8,080 nucleotides of DNA from Planctomycetota bacterium (GCA_947470885.1 CANIXE010000088.1:1-8080), one strand, 5' to 3'; counted from the first letter of the stretch, positions 1-6,423 are shown. Notes: generated by a model from the sequence alone, not told the origin. Numbers and translations: made by a program.

Positions 1-113
1 ACCTCACTCACCGTTACTTACTCGTACCTTCCGAGTCCGACTCGACCATTATCTGGAACAAAATAGGTGCTGTGCCCTTGCTTCCGCTGAGGGAATACGT
101 CAAACAGACCGAA
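1..113. other. Left-edge intergenic stretch, no gene seen
   Basis: This stretch is lower in GC than the rest of the window and lies downstream of the minus-strand GT-GH gene. I see no convincing coding frame or RNA gene. The only structure is a small perfect hairpin at 32-44 (CGAGT, CCG loop, ACTCG). It lies about 70 nt past the stop codon and lacks a T tract in either direction, so I do not call it a terminator. Confidence 0.5.
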
Positions 114-2792
114 TCACGGCCCCCGGCGCACCACCCAGATCCGGTCGTTGATTCCGACGGGGAATTTCAGTTCCAACCAGCCATCCCCGGCGACCAGGAC
201 GGTGCCCCGGTCCTGCACATCGCCGGTGGCAGGATGCCGGGATTCCACGGTGAACGACCCGGCGGCGAAGCCCCCCAGGCGCACCGGCTGGGACACCGCC
301 GCCACCGGCCGGGGCTTATGCTCCAACAATGCGGCGTGCCAGGTATCGGCCCGCAGGTGGGGCCAGATCAACGCCTGGCGGGGACTGCTCCACCCCAGAA
401 CCCGGAGCACGCCCCGGGGATTCGCCCCCAGGGGCACCAGATCGGGATCCCGCCAATCCAGGGTCCCGGTGATGTCAGCGAAGACTCGGTAACGGGGCCA
501 CAGACCCCGGGCCTCGATGTGGATGTCCCACCACCAATTCATCGCCGGACCGGTGCCCCCCAAGAGAAAGCCCGCCCACAACTGCTGGGTCAACAGCATT
601 CCGTCCCCATCCAGATCATTCCCCACGTTCTCTTCCCGGGTGCCCTGGTAGCCGGTCTCTCCGAACTGCCACGGGTGCCCAAAGTCCCCCGCCACCTGCA
701 CCAGCAATTCCACCCCATCCTGACTCTGCAGGAGCACCTGAGATTCAGTTGGTTCTCCGGGATGGACGTAGGCGTGGAGCTGGACCCAGTCCAAGCCGGG
801 CAACGCGCCCAGAGCGGCCACGGATACATCGGACCAACCCAAGACGTGGAGCCGGCGGTCCACATCCAGACGCTGCAATTCCCCCAAGGCCGCCCGGGTC
901 CAGGCCAGCACCGGGGCGATTTTTCGTTCTGGCCGGGGATCCAGCAGATCCGGTTCGTTCATCACCTCCCAGGCCAGCACCGCGTCATCGGCACCCCAGC
1001 GGGCCAGGGCGTAAGCCAGGCGATCCCGCCAGGCCGCCTGGAGGGGCAGCTCCAACAGGCGATCGCTGCGCTTCAACGGCGTCAGTCCGTCCTGGGGCGG
1101 TCCATGGAGGACGTCCTGATGATTGTCGACCACCACCGTCAGCACCAGGCCGGCGCTGCGGGCGGCGGCGAACACCCGGTCGATCCGTTCCGCCGCCGCC
1201 AGATTCACCGGTTCGCCAAAGCCCGCCAAGGGTAGGCACCAGCTGGCAAACCACACGCGCAGGTGGGTGCAACCGTGCTGGCGGGCGGTGGCGAAGGCCC
1301 GGGTGAATCCGGCCACCGGATCCCCCTCCACCCAGCCCAGATTCGGACCGATGGGCAAGAAGGGCGTCCCGTCCCCCCGGGCCAGCAGCCGGGGATTGGT
1401 GGGCGAAATCCGGATCGGCAGGGTCGAGGCCGGACCGGTCACCACCAGGGTCCCCGAGGCCACCACCGCCCCGTCCTGGCGCAGCCGCCAGGCATGACGA
1501 CCGGGCTGGCGGGGCGTGTGGCGGATCCAGGTCCCGGCCACGGTGGCGAAGGCAGGCCGGACCACCACCCCGCCCCGGGGATCGATCACCTCCAGCGAAG
1601 TCGCCCTGCCGTTGCGCACCGCCCAGGTCAGCATCTCTCCCGTGCCGGCACTGGTTGCAGTTTCCGGGATCCGCACCAAATCCACCCCGGGCAGAGCCAA
1701 GACCATCAGCAGCAGCAAGCCCGCCACCCGGCGATACAGGTCCAGCCAGGCCGGGGCCAGGGCGGCGGGGGTCAACGCGGCGGCGGCGGCCCGGCCCACA
1801 GCGATGCGCTCCGCCCGGTGGGGCCCCAGGACCTGGGCCAACGCCTGGGCCAAGGCCTCCGGTGTGCGCGCCGCCCCCTGCACCAGGCCATCCCGGGCGA
1901 GATCCGCCAGGCCGCCCACCGGGGGCGCCACCACCGGCACACCGTGCAAGGCGGCCTCCACCGCCGCCAGGGGTTGGCCCTCATTCCGGCTGGTCATCAG
2001 CAGGGCATCCGCCGCGGCCAAGGCAGCTCCGGCGGGTTGCTGGCCGGCGAAGGTGGCGTCCAAGCCCAGGACCGTCGCGTGGCGCTCCAGGGATTCCCGT
2101 TCCGGCCCCGTGCCGCAGACCAGACCCCGCACCCGCTGGCGGCGGGCCAAACAGGCCAGGACTTCCAACCAAAGATGGCCATCCTTCACCGGGACCAGGC
2201 GTCCCAGGAACAGCACCGTGGGCACGCCGTTGGCCGCCAGCACCGGTGCCGCCGCAGACACCGGAGGCACCGGCACCCCCAGGGCCTGCCAGCGATCCCG
2301 CCGACCAATGCCGTGGCGGTCCCGCAGTTCCACCACCTGGCTCGACGTCAGAGCGTGGTGGTGGTGCCCCCCGGCCAGGCCCCGTTCCACCGCCGCCAGA
2401 ACGGCATTCACCGGCCCGGGGAAATACCCGTCCAACACGTGACCGTGGTAGGTGTGCAGGCAGCGCAGGCCCAGGGTCTGGGCGGCGATCCGCCCCAGGG
2501 CCCCGGCCTTGGCCGTGTGGGTGTGGACCACGTCCGGGCGAAGCTGGGCCAGCGCTCGACGGATATGGAACAGAGCCACCAGATCATCCGTGGGGGACAA
2601 CCGCCGACCCAAGCCGGGGATCCGGCGCAGGCCCAGGCGCTGCCCCAGGACCGGAGCCAAGTCCGGTTCTCCCGGACCGCAGTCCCCGTGGAGGACCCAC
2701 TGGTCCACCCCCGGCAGCATGTCCGCCAGAGCGGTGAGGACCCGGGCGGGGCCGCCGTCGTTCAACCGGGCGATAACGTGGACGATGCGCAC
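114..2792 (-). CDS. GT4 glycosyltransferase fused to DUF5060/GH5-like glycoside hydrolase
   Basis: This is a single open frame of 892 residues. Residues 1-350 are a GT4-type glycosyltransferase: an N-terminal RLNDGGPAR loop (9-17), VHTHTAKAG (about 89-97), GRLVPVK (197-203), and the acidic donor-site pair E271/E279 in NEGQPLAAVE. Residues 354-373 are two arginines followed by a hydrophobic run (VAGLLLLMVLALPGV). Residues about 376-454 resemble the DUF5060 beta domain that precedes some hydrolases. Residues about 464-784 look like a GH5/cellulase-type TIM barrel, with N612-E613-P614 as the likely acid/base and E712 in GETG as the likely nucleophile. The tail (about 795-892) resembles the 'putative collagen-binding' beta domain of such hydrolases. 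I chose the GTG at 2792 because it opens directly onto the Rossmann strand (VRIVHVIARL). The frame stays open upstream to 3020, but that part overlaps uppP. No Shine-Dalgarno is visible. Sugar substrates cannot be read from sequence. The domain calls are firm; a single polypeptide is likely, but two products are possible. Confidence 0.85.
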   Translation of the reverse strand: MRIVHVIARLNDGGPARVLTALADMLPGVDQWVLHGDCGPGEPDLAPVLGQRLGLRRIPGLGRRLSPTDDLVALFHIRRALAQLRPDVVHTHTAKAGALGRIAAQTLGLRCLHTYHGHVLDGYFPGPVNAVLAAVERGLAGGHHHHALTSSQVVELRDRHGIGRRDRWQALGVPVPPVSAAAPVLAANGVPTVLFLGRLVPVKDGHLWLEVLACLARRQRVRGLVCGTGPERESLERHATVLGLDATFAGQQPAGAALAAADALLMTSRNEGQPLAAVEAALHGVPVVAPPVGGLADLARDGLVQGAARTPEALAQALAQVLGPHRAERIAVGRAAAAALTPAALAPAWLDLYRRVAGLLLLMVLALPGVDLVRIPETATSAGTGEMLTWAVRNGRATSLEVIDPRGGVVVRPAFATVAGTWIRHTPRQPGRHAWRLRQDGAVVASGTLVVTGPASTLPIRISPTNPRLLARGDGTPFLPIGPNLGWVEGDPVAGFTRAFATARQHGCTHLRVWFASWCLPLAGFGEPVNLAAAERIDRVFAAARSAGLVLTVVVDNHQDVLHGPPQDGLTPLKRSDRLLELPLQAAWRDRLAYALARWGADDAVLAWEVMNEPDLLDPRPERKIAPVLAWTRAALGELQRLDVDRRLHVLGWSDVSVAALGALPGLDWVQLHAYVHPGEPTESQVLLQSQDGVELLVQVAGDFGHPWQFGETGYQGTREENVGNDLDGDGMLLTQQLWAGFLLGGTGPAMNWWWDIHIEARGLWPRYRVFADITGTLDWRDPDLVPLGANPRGVLRVLGWSSPRQALIWPHLRADTWHAALLEHKPRPVAAVSQPVRLGGFAAGSFTVESRHPATGDVQDRGTVLVAGDGWLELKFPVGINDRIWVVRRGP
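1674..1727 (-). other. Membrane or signal-like segment at the GT/GH junction with internal start codons
   Basis: This encodes residues 356-373 of the fusion protein, one hydrophobic stretch directly after two arginines, as in a signal peptide or an N-in/C-out anchor. It contains an in-frame GTG (1727-1725) and ATG (1706-1704), either of which could start a separately translated, exported hydrolase. The ATG overlaps a TGA of the neighbouring frame (TGATG, 1708-1704), the layout usually seen at coupled gene junctions. The glycosyltransferase, however, is not in that neighbouring frame here. Confidence 0.55.
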
Positions 2793-2868
2793 GGCGCCAC
2801 GGTAATCCCGGACCCGGACAGGCGAGGAGCGGTTGCCTCCGGGAAACGCCCCCGAACCTCCCCCGCCC
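2793..2868. promoter_or_regulatory. Divergent intergenic region between GT-GH gene and uppP
   Basis: These 76 bp separate two genes transcribed away from each other, so they must hold at least part of both 5' regions. I see no clear -35/-10 pair and no Shine-Dalgarno next to either start. The region is called from gene geometry only, and no individual promoter element is claimed. Confidence 0.35.
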
Positions 2869-3693
2869 ATGGACCTCCTTATCGCCGCCAAGGCCGCCGT
2901 TCTTGGCATTGTCGAAGGCCTCACTGAATTCATCCCGGTGTCCTCCACCGGGCATCTGATCGTCGCCGGCGACCTGCTGGGGTTCGACCATCCGGTGCGG
3001 GACGTCTTCGAGATCGTCATCCAAATGGGGGCGATCCTCGCGGTGTGCTGGCACTACCGGGCAAAGCTGTGGGCGACTACCGCAGGCCTGGCCACGGACC
3101 CGGCGGCCCGGGGCCTGGCGGTGAACCTCATCGTGGCCTTCGTCCCCTTCGCGGTGGTCGGCCTGCTGTTCCACAAGCAGCTCAAGGCCCTGTTGTTCAA
3201 TCCCCCGGTGGTGGCCATCGCCCTGCTGGTGGGGGGCGTGGCCATCCTCGCCATCGAACGCTGGAAGCCCGCGACCAAAGAGGCCGACGGCACCAACCTG
3301 TCCCTACGCTCGGCATTTCTCATCGGTCTCTGCCAAATCCTCGCCCTGATCCCCGGCACCTCCCGTTCCGGGGCGACGATCATGGGCGCGCTGTGCCTGG
3401 GCGTGTCCCGCCAAGCCGCCACGGAATTCAGCTTCTACCTGGCGATCCCGGTACTGGTCACGGCATCGTGCTACGACCTGTTCAAGCACCGGAAGGAGCT
3501 TACCGCCGACGGCCTGGAACTCATCGCCATCGGCTTCGTGGTCTCGTTCATCGTCGCCCTGGTCGTGATCCGCTGGCTCCTCCGTTTTGTCGCCAGCCAC
3601 TCCTTCGCCGCCTTCGCCTGGTACCGCATCGCCGCCGGCGCCGCCCTGGCCATCGCCATGTACCTGGGCTGGCTGAAAACCTCTTGGACCTGA
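2869..3693 (+). CDS. uppP: Undecaprenyl-diphosphate phosphatase UppP (BacA family)
   Basis: This integral membrane enzyme of 274 residues removes one phosphate from undecaprenyl pyrophosphate, regenerating the lipid carrier for peptidoglycan and other envelope polysaccharides. Loss of function typically raises bacitracin sensitivity. Both family signatures are intact. The first is the glutamate-rich E16-G-L-T-E20 followed by PVSSTGH (23-29). The second is PGTSRSG (162-168), with R166 as the expected pyrophosphate-binding arginine. Several hydrophobic helices follow (about 88-103, 113-130, 188-203, 218-236, 247-268). The length is normal for the family. The ATG at 2869 is preferred over the upstream in-frame TTG at 2833, because the extra residues are proline-rich and not family-like, whereas MDLLIAAKAAVLGIVEG is the usual N-terminus. 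No Shine-Dalgarno is visible. It is divergent from the GT-GH gene, and a weak stem-loop lies just past its stop. Confidence 0.97.
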   Translation: MDLLIAAKAAVLGIVEGLTEFIPVSSTGHLIVAGDLLGFDHPVRDVFEIVIQMGAILAVCWHYRAKLWATTAGLATDPAARGLAVNLIVAFVPFAVVGLLFHKQLKALLFNPPVVAIALLVGGVAILAIERWKPATKEADGTNLSLRSAFLIGLCQILALIPGTSRSGATIMGALCLGVSRQAATEFSFYLAIPVLVTASCYDLFKHRKELTADGLELIAIGFVVSFIVALVVIRWLLRFVASHSFAAFAWYRIAAGAALAIAMYLGWLKTSWT

Positions 3694-3699
3694 TCCCAT

Positions 3700-3725
3700 G
3701 CCTGCTCAGAACCGTGCAAGCAGGC
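3700..3725 (+). terminator. Stem-loop just after uppP (weak terminator candidate)
   Basis: A perfect 7-bp stem GCCTGCT/AGCAGGC with a 12-nt loop begins 7 nt after the uppP stop codon. The position suits transcript termination or 3'-end protection. No T tract follows (the next bases are tgattgcc), so intrinsic termination is doubtful. Confidence 0.3.
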
Positions 3726-3796
3726 TGATTGCCAACGCACCAAACAGACCGGACACACTCCGTACCTGGCCAACGGCGATGAACTGCGCACGACCC

Positions 3797-3823
3797 ACTG
3801 GGAGCGCCGAGCGCCAGCTCGGC
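3797..3823 (+). repeat. REP-like palindrome, copy 1
   Basis: This 27-bp unit occurs three times in the window without mismatch. It has a GGAG tetranucleotide (3801-3804), one C, then a hairpin with a perfect 7-bp stem GCCGAGC/GCTCGGC and GCCA loop (3806-3823). A GGAG or GTAG just 5' of a hairpin is the known layout of bacterial REP elements mobilised by RAYT (TnpA_REP) transposases. Confidence 0.8.
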
Positions 3824-3880
3824 CTCGGGGCGATTCACCTCCACGGATCAGCGCAGCTTGTCCTTAAAGGCACCACCGAA

Positions 3881-3907
3881 GCCGAGCTGGCGCTCGGCGC
3901 TCCCAGT
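3881..3907 (-). repeat. REP-like palindrome, copy 2 (inverted)
   Basis: Exact reverse complement of copy 1. The hairpin stems are at 3881-3887 and 3892-3898, and the complement of the GGAG motif is at 3900-3903. On the minus strand the repeat and its flank read as NWERRAPARL in one frame, a peptide that comes from the repeat and not from a gene. Confidence 0.8.
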
Positions 3908-3951
3908 TCATTTTCCGGCAAACTGCGTTTTTGGCCGCGCTCGCATGCAAA

Positions 3952-3980
3952 CATTCGAGCATTCGAGCATTCGAGCATTC
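3952..3980 (+). repeat. 8-bp tandem repeat (cattcgag) upstream of tmk
   Basis: Three perfect copies of cattcgag are followed by a partial copy (cattc). The array ends 19 nt before the tmk ATG, so it would lie in the tmk 5' leader or promoter. Slippage could change the copy number. The upstream in-frame ATG at 3931 would translate this array (RAFEHSS-like), which is one reason not to start tmk there. Confidence 0.85.
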
Positions 3981-3999
3981 ATCATTTCGGATTCCTCCC

Positions 4000-4602
4000 A
4001 TGCCCCTGATCGTCCTCGAAGGCATTGATGGCTGCGGCAAGACCACCCAGGCGGAGCTCCTGGTGGCGACCCTCGCTGAGTCCGGGAAAAACGCCCGACG
4101 CCTACGGGAACCCGGCGGCACCGTCCTGGGGGAACGCCTGCGCAGCCTGCTCCTGGATCCCGCCACCACCGCCTGCCCCACCGCCGAACTGTTCACCTAC
4201 CTGGCGGCCCGGGCGCAATTGGTTGATGAAATCCTACGCCCAGCCCTGGCCCGGGGGGAATGGCTGGTCCTGGACCGGTTCTGGTATTCCACCGTGGCCT
4301 ACCAGGGCTACGGCCTGGGCCTGGATCCCACCGCGGTGACCGCCGCCTGCCGCCTGGCGGTGGGGGGTCTGAAACCCGACGCCGCCCTATGGCTGGACGT
4401 GCCGGTGGCGGTGGCCGCCGCCCGCCGGGCCACGGGACGCACGGCTGTGGACCGGATCGAAGCCCGGGGCGACGCGTATCAAGAAAAGGTCCGCAGCGGT
4501 TACGCCGCCCTGGCCGCCGCCGGAGACCTGACCCGGATCGACGCGGAAGTGCCGGTGAATGAATTGCAGGCGGTGATCCAGCGCGCGGTGCTGGCGGGCT
4601 GA
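4000..4602 (+). CDS. tmk: Thymidylate kinase
   Basis: This cytosolic enzyme phosphorylates dTMP to dTDP with ATP in dTTP synthesis. The 200-residue length is normal for the family. The Walker A loop is GIDGCGKT (8-15), and the REPGG dTMP-site motif is at 36-40 (usually TREPGGT). A DR pair (92-93) opens DRFWYSTVAYQG, matching the family's DRY-S-AYQG block. A lid-like ARRATGR (141-147) and DRIE (151-154) follow. The arginines in the lid and their absence from the P-loop suggest the E. coli-type (type II) enzyme. I place the start at the ATG at 4000, since MPLIVLEGIDG is the standard N-terminus. The 23 extra codons from 3931 only translate the tandem repeat. There is no Shine-Dalgarno (ttcggattcctccc precedes the ATG). 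It is convergent with the next gene, with one base between stops and no room for a terminator. Confidence 0.97.
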   Translation: MPLIVLEGIDGCGKTTQAELLVATLAESGKNARRLREPGGTVLGERLRSLLLDPATTACPTAELFTYLAARAQLVDEILRPALARGEWLVLDRFWYSTVAYQGYGLGLDPTAVTAACRLAVGGLKPDAALWLDVPVAVAAARRATGRTAVDRIEARGDAYQEKVRSGYAALAAAGDLTRIDAEVPVNELQAVIQRAVLAG

Positions 4603-4603
4603 A

Positions 4604-5323
4604 TCAGCCCAGGGGTACCACCGCCCCGCATTTCCCGCATCGGCCATCCACCTGGGCCTCATCCCGACGAGACCGCCCGCTGTGGCGCCAAATCAGCCGT
4701 TCGCCACAGCCCTGACAATCCGTGTGGGGATGGTGGTGGTCGTAGATCCAGGTGCCGGCGGGGAATTTTTCCCGGGCCGCGTCGCACCAGTCATCCAGCA
4801 AATCAGCTTCCGCCGGGCGGCGGGCCACCAGGTGCACTGCCGAGGCCCGGGACCACTCCAGGTCTGGGATGTTCGCGCCTTCATCCAAACCCATCAGCAC
4901 CTCGACGTGGCGGCCCTGTTCCAGGATCCGCGCCGCCAGGGGCCCGGGCTGGGCCAAGGTCAGTAACAGCCAGGCATCCACCTCGGGCAGCAACGCGTCC
5001 AACAATGCCGAATCACCGATCCCCGGGGTGGCCACCACCAGGGCGCCCTGGCGATGGGTGCGCAGCAAGGCCATGCCGGCAGGTTCATGCAGGCTGGCGC
5101 TCCAACAGGCCAGCAGGCCATCGGTGCCCGCCCGACGTTGGGCAGCAACCAGCAAATCGCCGGTGACATCCCGCCGGAACGAGCGGGCATCGCTACTGGC
5201 ATCCCCGGCGAAATCCGCGCCGTCCCGGGAACCCACGGACAGCAACCGAGCTCCTGGGCGCCAGTGGTGCAACGGAACTTTTTCGACATTCGTGGGAATG
5301 ATCGTCGCAGCAGTGACGCTCAT
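4604..5323 (-). CDS. Radical SAM-like protein lacking the Fe-S cysteines (AmmeMemoRadiSam-type relative)
   Basis: The 239 residues match, from memory and by eye, the colinear order of the AmmeMemoRadiSam-type radical SAM enzyme. EKVPLHHWRPGARLLSVG (14-31) corresponds to EKKPLyHF-PG--LSiG, and the DGLLACWSASLHEP block (68-81) to the GIAyTYNEP block. ALLPEVDAWLL (110-120) fits the l-p-iDA-niD strand, and GRHVEVLMGLDEGAN (137-151) the HVEVTTL-IPG-ND strand. The C-terminus is a zinc-ribbon-like pair, C203-x2-C206 and C229-x2-C232, after TWIYDHHHPHTDC. Where the family has GCNFxCxxCQN, this protein reads DGADFAGDASSD (34-45), so all three cluster cysteines are missing. The N-terminal cysteine-rich part is also absent (the family is about 330-370 residues). 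Classical radical chemistry is therefore not expected; a binding or structural role is my inference. The ATG overlaps the dusB stop by 4 nt (ATGA), and a GAGGA lies 9 nt upstream, the best ribosome site in the window. No AMMECR1 or Memo gene is present. A decaying gene is possible, but the frame is clean. Confidence 0.75.
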   Translation of the reverse strand: MSVTAATIIPTNVEKVPLHHWRPGARLLSVGSRDGADFAGDASSDARSFRRDVTGDLLVAAQRRAGTDGLLACWSASLHEPAGMALLRTHRQGALVVATPGIGDSALLDALLPEVDAWLLLTLAQPGPLAARILEQGRHVEVLMGLDEGANIPDLEWSRASAVHLVARRPAEADLLDDWCDAAREKFPAGTWIYDHHHPHTDCQGCGERLIWRHSGRSRRDEAQVDGRCGKCGAVVPLG

Positions 5324-6423
5324 TCGTGGTGGTCCTCGGCAGCGGCGTCGCCTTTTTCAAACAAGGTCAGGTGCTCGACGGCTTCGTGGTCCAGGCCGCC
5401 GGAAGACAAGTGGTCAAAGAAATCATCCACCAGGGCGTAGAAGGTGGCCTTGTTGTCGATGCGGTGGAACCGGTCCCGAAACTTCCGCACCCCGGGCAGG
5501 CCATTGCAGTAGAAGAACGTGTACTTGCGCATGACCCGAACGCCGCGCTCTTCGCCGAACAGGTCGAGGATCAGTTCGAAATGGCGGATCAGCAGGGCTT
5601 TTCGCTCGGCGTAGCCGGGGTGGTGGCGGGGCGTGCCGGTGAGGTCGGCGACCAGGTTGCGGAACAGCCAGGGATCGCCGCAGGCAGCCCGGCCGATCTG
5701 GTAGCCATCCGCCCGGCCCAAGTCCTTGGCGGCGCGGATCGCCTCGGCGGTGTCCAGGCTGCCGTTGGCGATCACCGGGATCCGGCTGCCGGCGAAGCGT
5801 TCCGCCAGCTCCTTCACCGCCAGAACGCCGCTGAGGTCCACGGGCACGCCGTGCTTGGATTCCCCGGTGCGGGCGTGGACGAACAGGGCGTCCGCCCCGT
5901 TGTCCAAGGCGGCCTGGGCGACTTCCAGCACGGTGCGGTTCTGGGCGTCATAGCCCAGGCGCATCTTCACCGTCACCGGTTTGTTGGGCACGGCCTTGCG
6001 CATCGCCGCAACGATCCGTCCGACCTGTTCCGGCTCGCGCATCAGGGCCACGCCGCAGCCGGATTGCTTGGCTTTCTTCACCGGGCAGCCGCAATTCAGG
6101 TCGACGATGTCCGCTCCGGCGGCATCCAGGGCGGCGGCGGTGGCGGCGCAGTAATCGGGTTCCCGGCCATAAACCTGCATCGCCAGGGGTTTTTCTGCGG
6201 CGACGTTCTGGGTAAGGATGCGAAACCGGTTCTCGTTCTGGGTCCCGGGATTGGCCAGGGCGGCGACCATTTCCGTCGCCACCAGGCCGCAGCCGCCCAC
6301 TTCCTTGGCGATCAGCCGAAAGGCGACGTTGGTGAACCCGGCCATGGGGGCCAGGCACAGATTGTTGGGCAATTCCAGGTCGCGGATGCGCAGGGGATGG
6401 ATGTAGTGGTCGACGTCCGACAT
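5320..6423 (-). CDS. dusB: tRNA-dihydrouridine synthase, DusB-type
   Basis: This FMN enzyme reduces uridine in the tRNA D-loop to dihydrouridine using NADPH. The 367 residues hold the full family pattern: LAPMAGFTNVAFR (24-36) at the FMN site, ATEMV (49-53), and DLNCGCPVKK (108-117) with C113 as the catalytic cysteine. KMRLGYD (153-159), FVHARTG (181-187) with H183 and R185, IANGSL (218-223) and QIGRAACGDPWLF (242-254) follow. The C-terminal helical domain (about 270-350) includes RKYTFFYCNGLPG. It is longer than E. coli DusB (321) mainly through its C-terminal tail. I chose the ATG at 6423 because the frame upstream is read in another frame as the DoxX gene. Its A is shared with the doxX-like stop (TGATG), and its own stop overlaps the next start (ATGA), so translational coupling is likely on both sides. 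There is no strong Shine-Dalgarno. The DusA/B/C subtype is the least certain part. Confidence 0.93.
   Translation of the reverse strand: MSDVDHYIHPLRIRDLELPNNLCLAPMAGFTNVAFRLIAKEVGGCGLVATEMVAALANPGTQNENRFRILTQNVAAEKPLAMQVYGREPDYCAATAAALDAAGADIVDLNCGCPVKKAKQSGCGVALMREPEQVGRIVAAMRKAVPNKPVTVKMRLGYDAQNRTVLEVAQAALDNGADALFVHARTGESKHGVPVDLSGVLAVKELAERFAGSRIPVIANGSLDTAEAIRAAKDLGRADGYQIGRAACGDPWLFRNLVADLTGTPRHHPGYAERKALLIRHFELILDLFGEERGVRVMRKYTFFYCNGLPGVRKFRDRFHRIDNKATFYALVDDFFDHLSSGGLDHEAVEHLTLFEKGDAAAEDHHE

Larger units (their letters stand above)
3797..3907. repeat. REPIN-like element (inverted pair of REP palindromes)
   Basis: Copies 1 (3797-3823) and 2 (3881-3907) are exact reverse complements with a 57-bp spacer. 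The inverted match extends inward by 5 more positions with one mismatch (to 3828 and 3876). The GGAG motifs face outward at both ends, which is the arrangement described for REPINs, and the 111-bp length is also typical. The transcript could form either two small hairpins or one long hairpin. No RAYT gene is in the window, so mobility is inferred. Confidence 0.7.
3694..3999. other. 306-bp repeat-bearing intergenic region between uppP and tmk
   Basis: I see no credible gene here. The stretch carries, in order, a stem-loop (3700-3725), an inverted pair of REP-like palindromes (3797-3907) and an 8-bp tandem repeat (3952-3980). Short open frames crossing it on both strands are made of the repeats themselves. 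Since tmk is on the same strand as uppP, its promoter probably lies here, but no clear -35/-10 pair is visible. Confidence 0.7.

Noticed and set aside
32..44. Hairpin as terminator of the GT-GH gene
   Set aside because: Stem of only 5 bp, no T tract, and about 70 nt from the stop codon.
72..1235. 387-codon plus-strand open frame opposite the hydrolase domain
   Set aside because: Repetitive Gln/His/Pro/Gly composition, antisense to conserved GH residues.
1263..2927. 554-codon plus-strand open frame opposite the GT-GH gene
   Set aside because: Antisense shadow of a GC-rich gene: low-complexity Gly/Pro/Arg/His/Gln-rich translation with no domain, while the minus strand shows clear GT4 motifs.
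2793..3020. 76-codon upstream extension of the GT-GH frame
   Set aside because: It overlaps the first 152 bp of uppP in antisense and has no family similarity. The GT4 domain begins cleanly at the GTG at 2792.
3797..3907. CRISPR array
   Set aside because: Only two copies, inverted relative to each other, with an internal palindrome and no cas genes; REPIN-like layout fits better.
3797..3907. Insertion sequence or MITE with terminal inverted repeats
   Set aside because: No target-site duplication is evident next to the repeats and the ends carry the REP-type GGAG plus hairpin; kept as REPIN-like instead.
3908..3940. Hairpin with T run (gtttttgg) as an intrinsic terminator
   Set aside because: The arms pair only imperfectly and the T run lies within the would-be stem, not after it.
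3931..3999. N-terminal extension of tmk from the ATG at 3931
   Set aside because: It encodes the 8-bp tandem repeat in low-complexity form, and the standard Tmk N-terminus starts at 4000.
3698..4196. Short open frames crossing the uppP-tmk intergenic region on both strands
   Set aside because: Their peptides (ELALGAPS, NWERRAPARL, RAFEHSS) are translations of the repeats, not genes.
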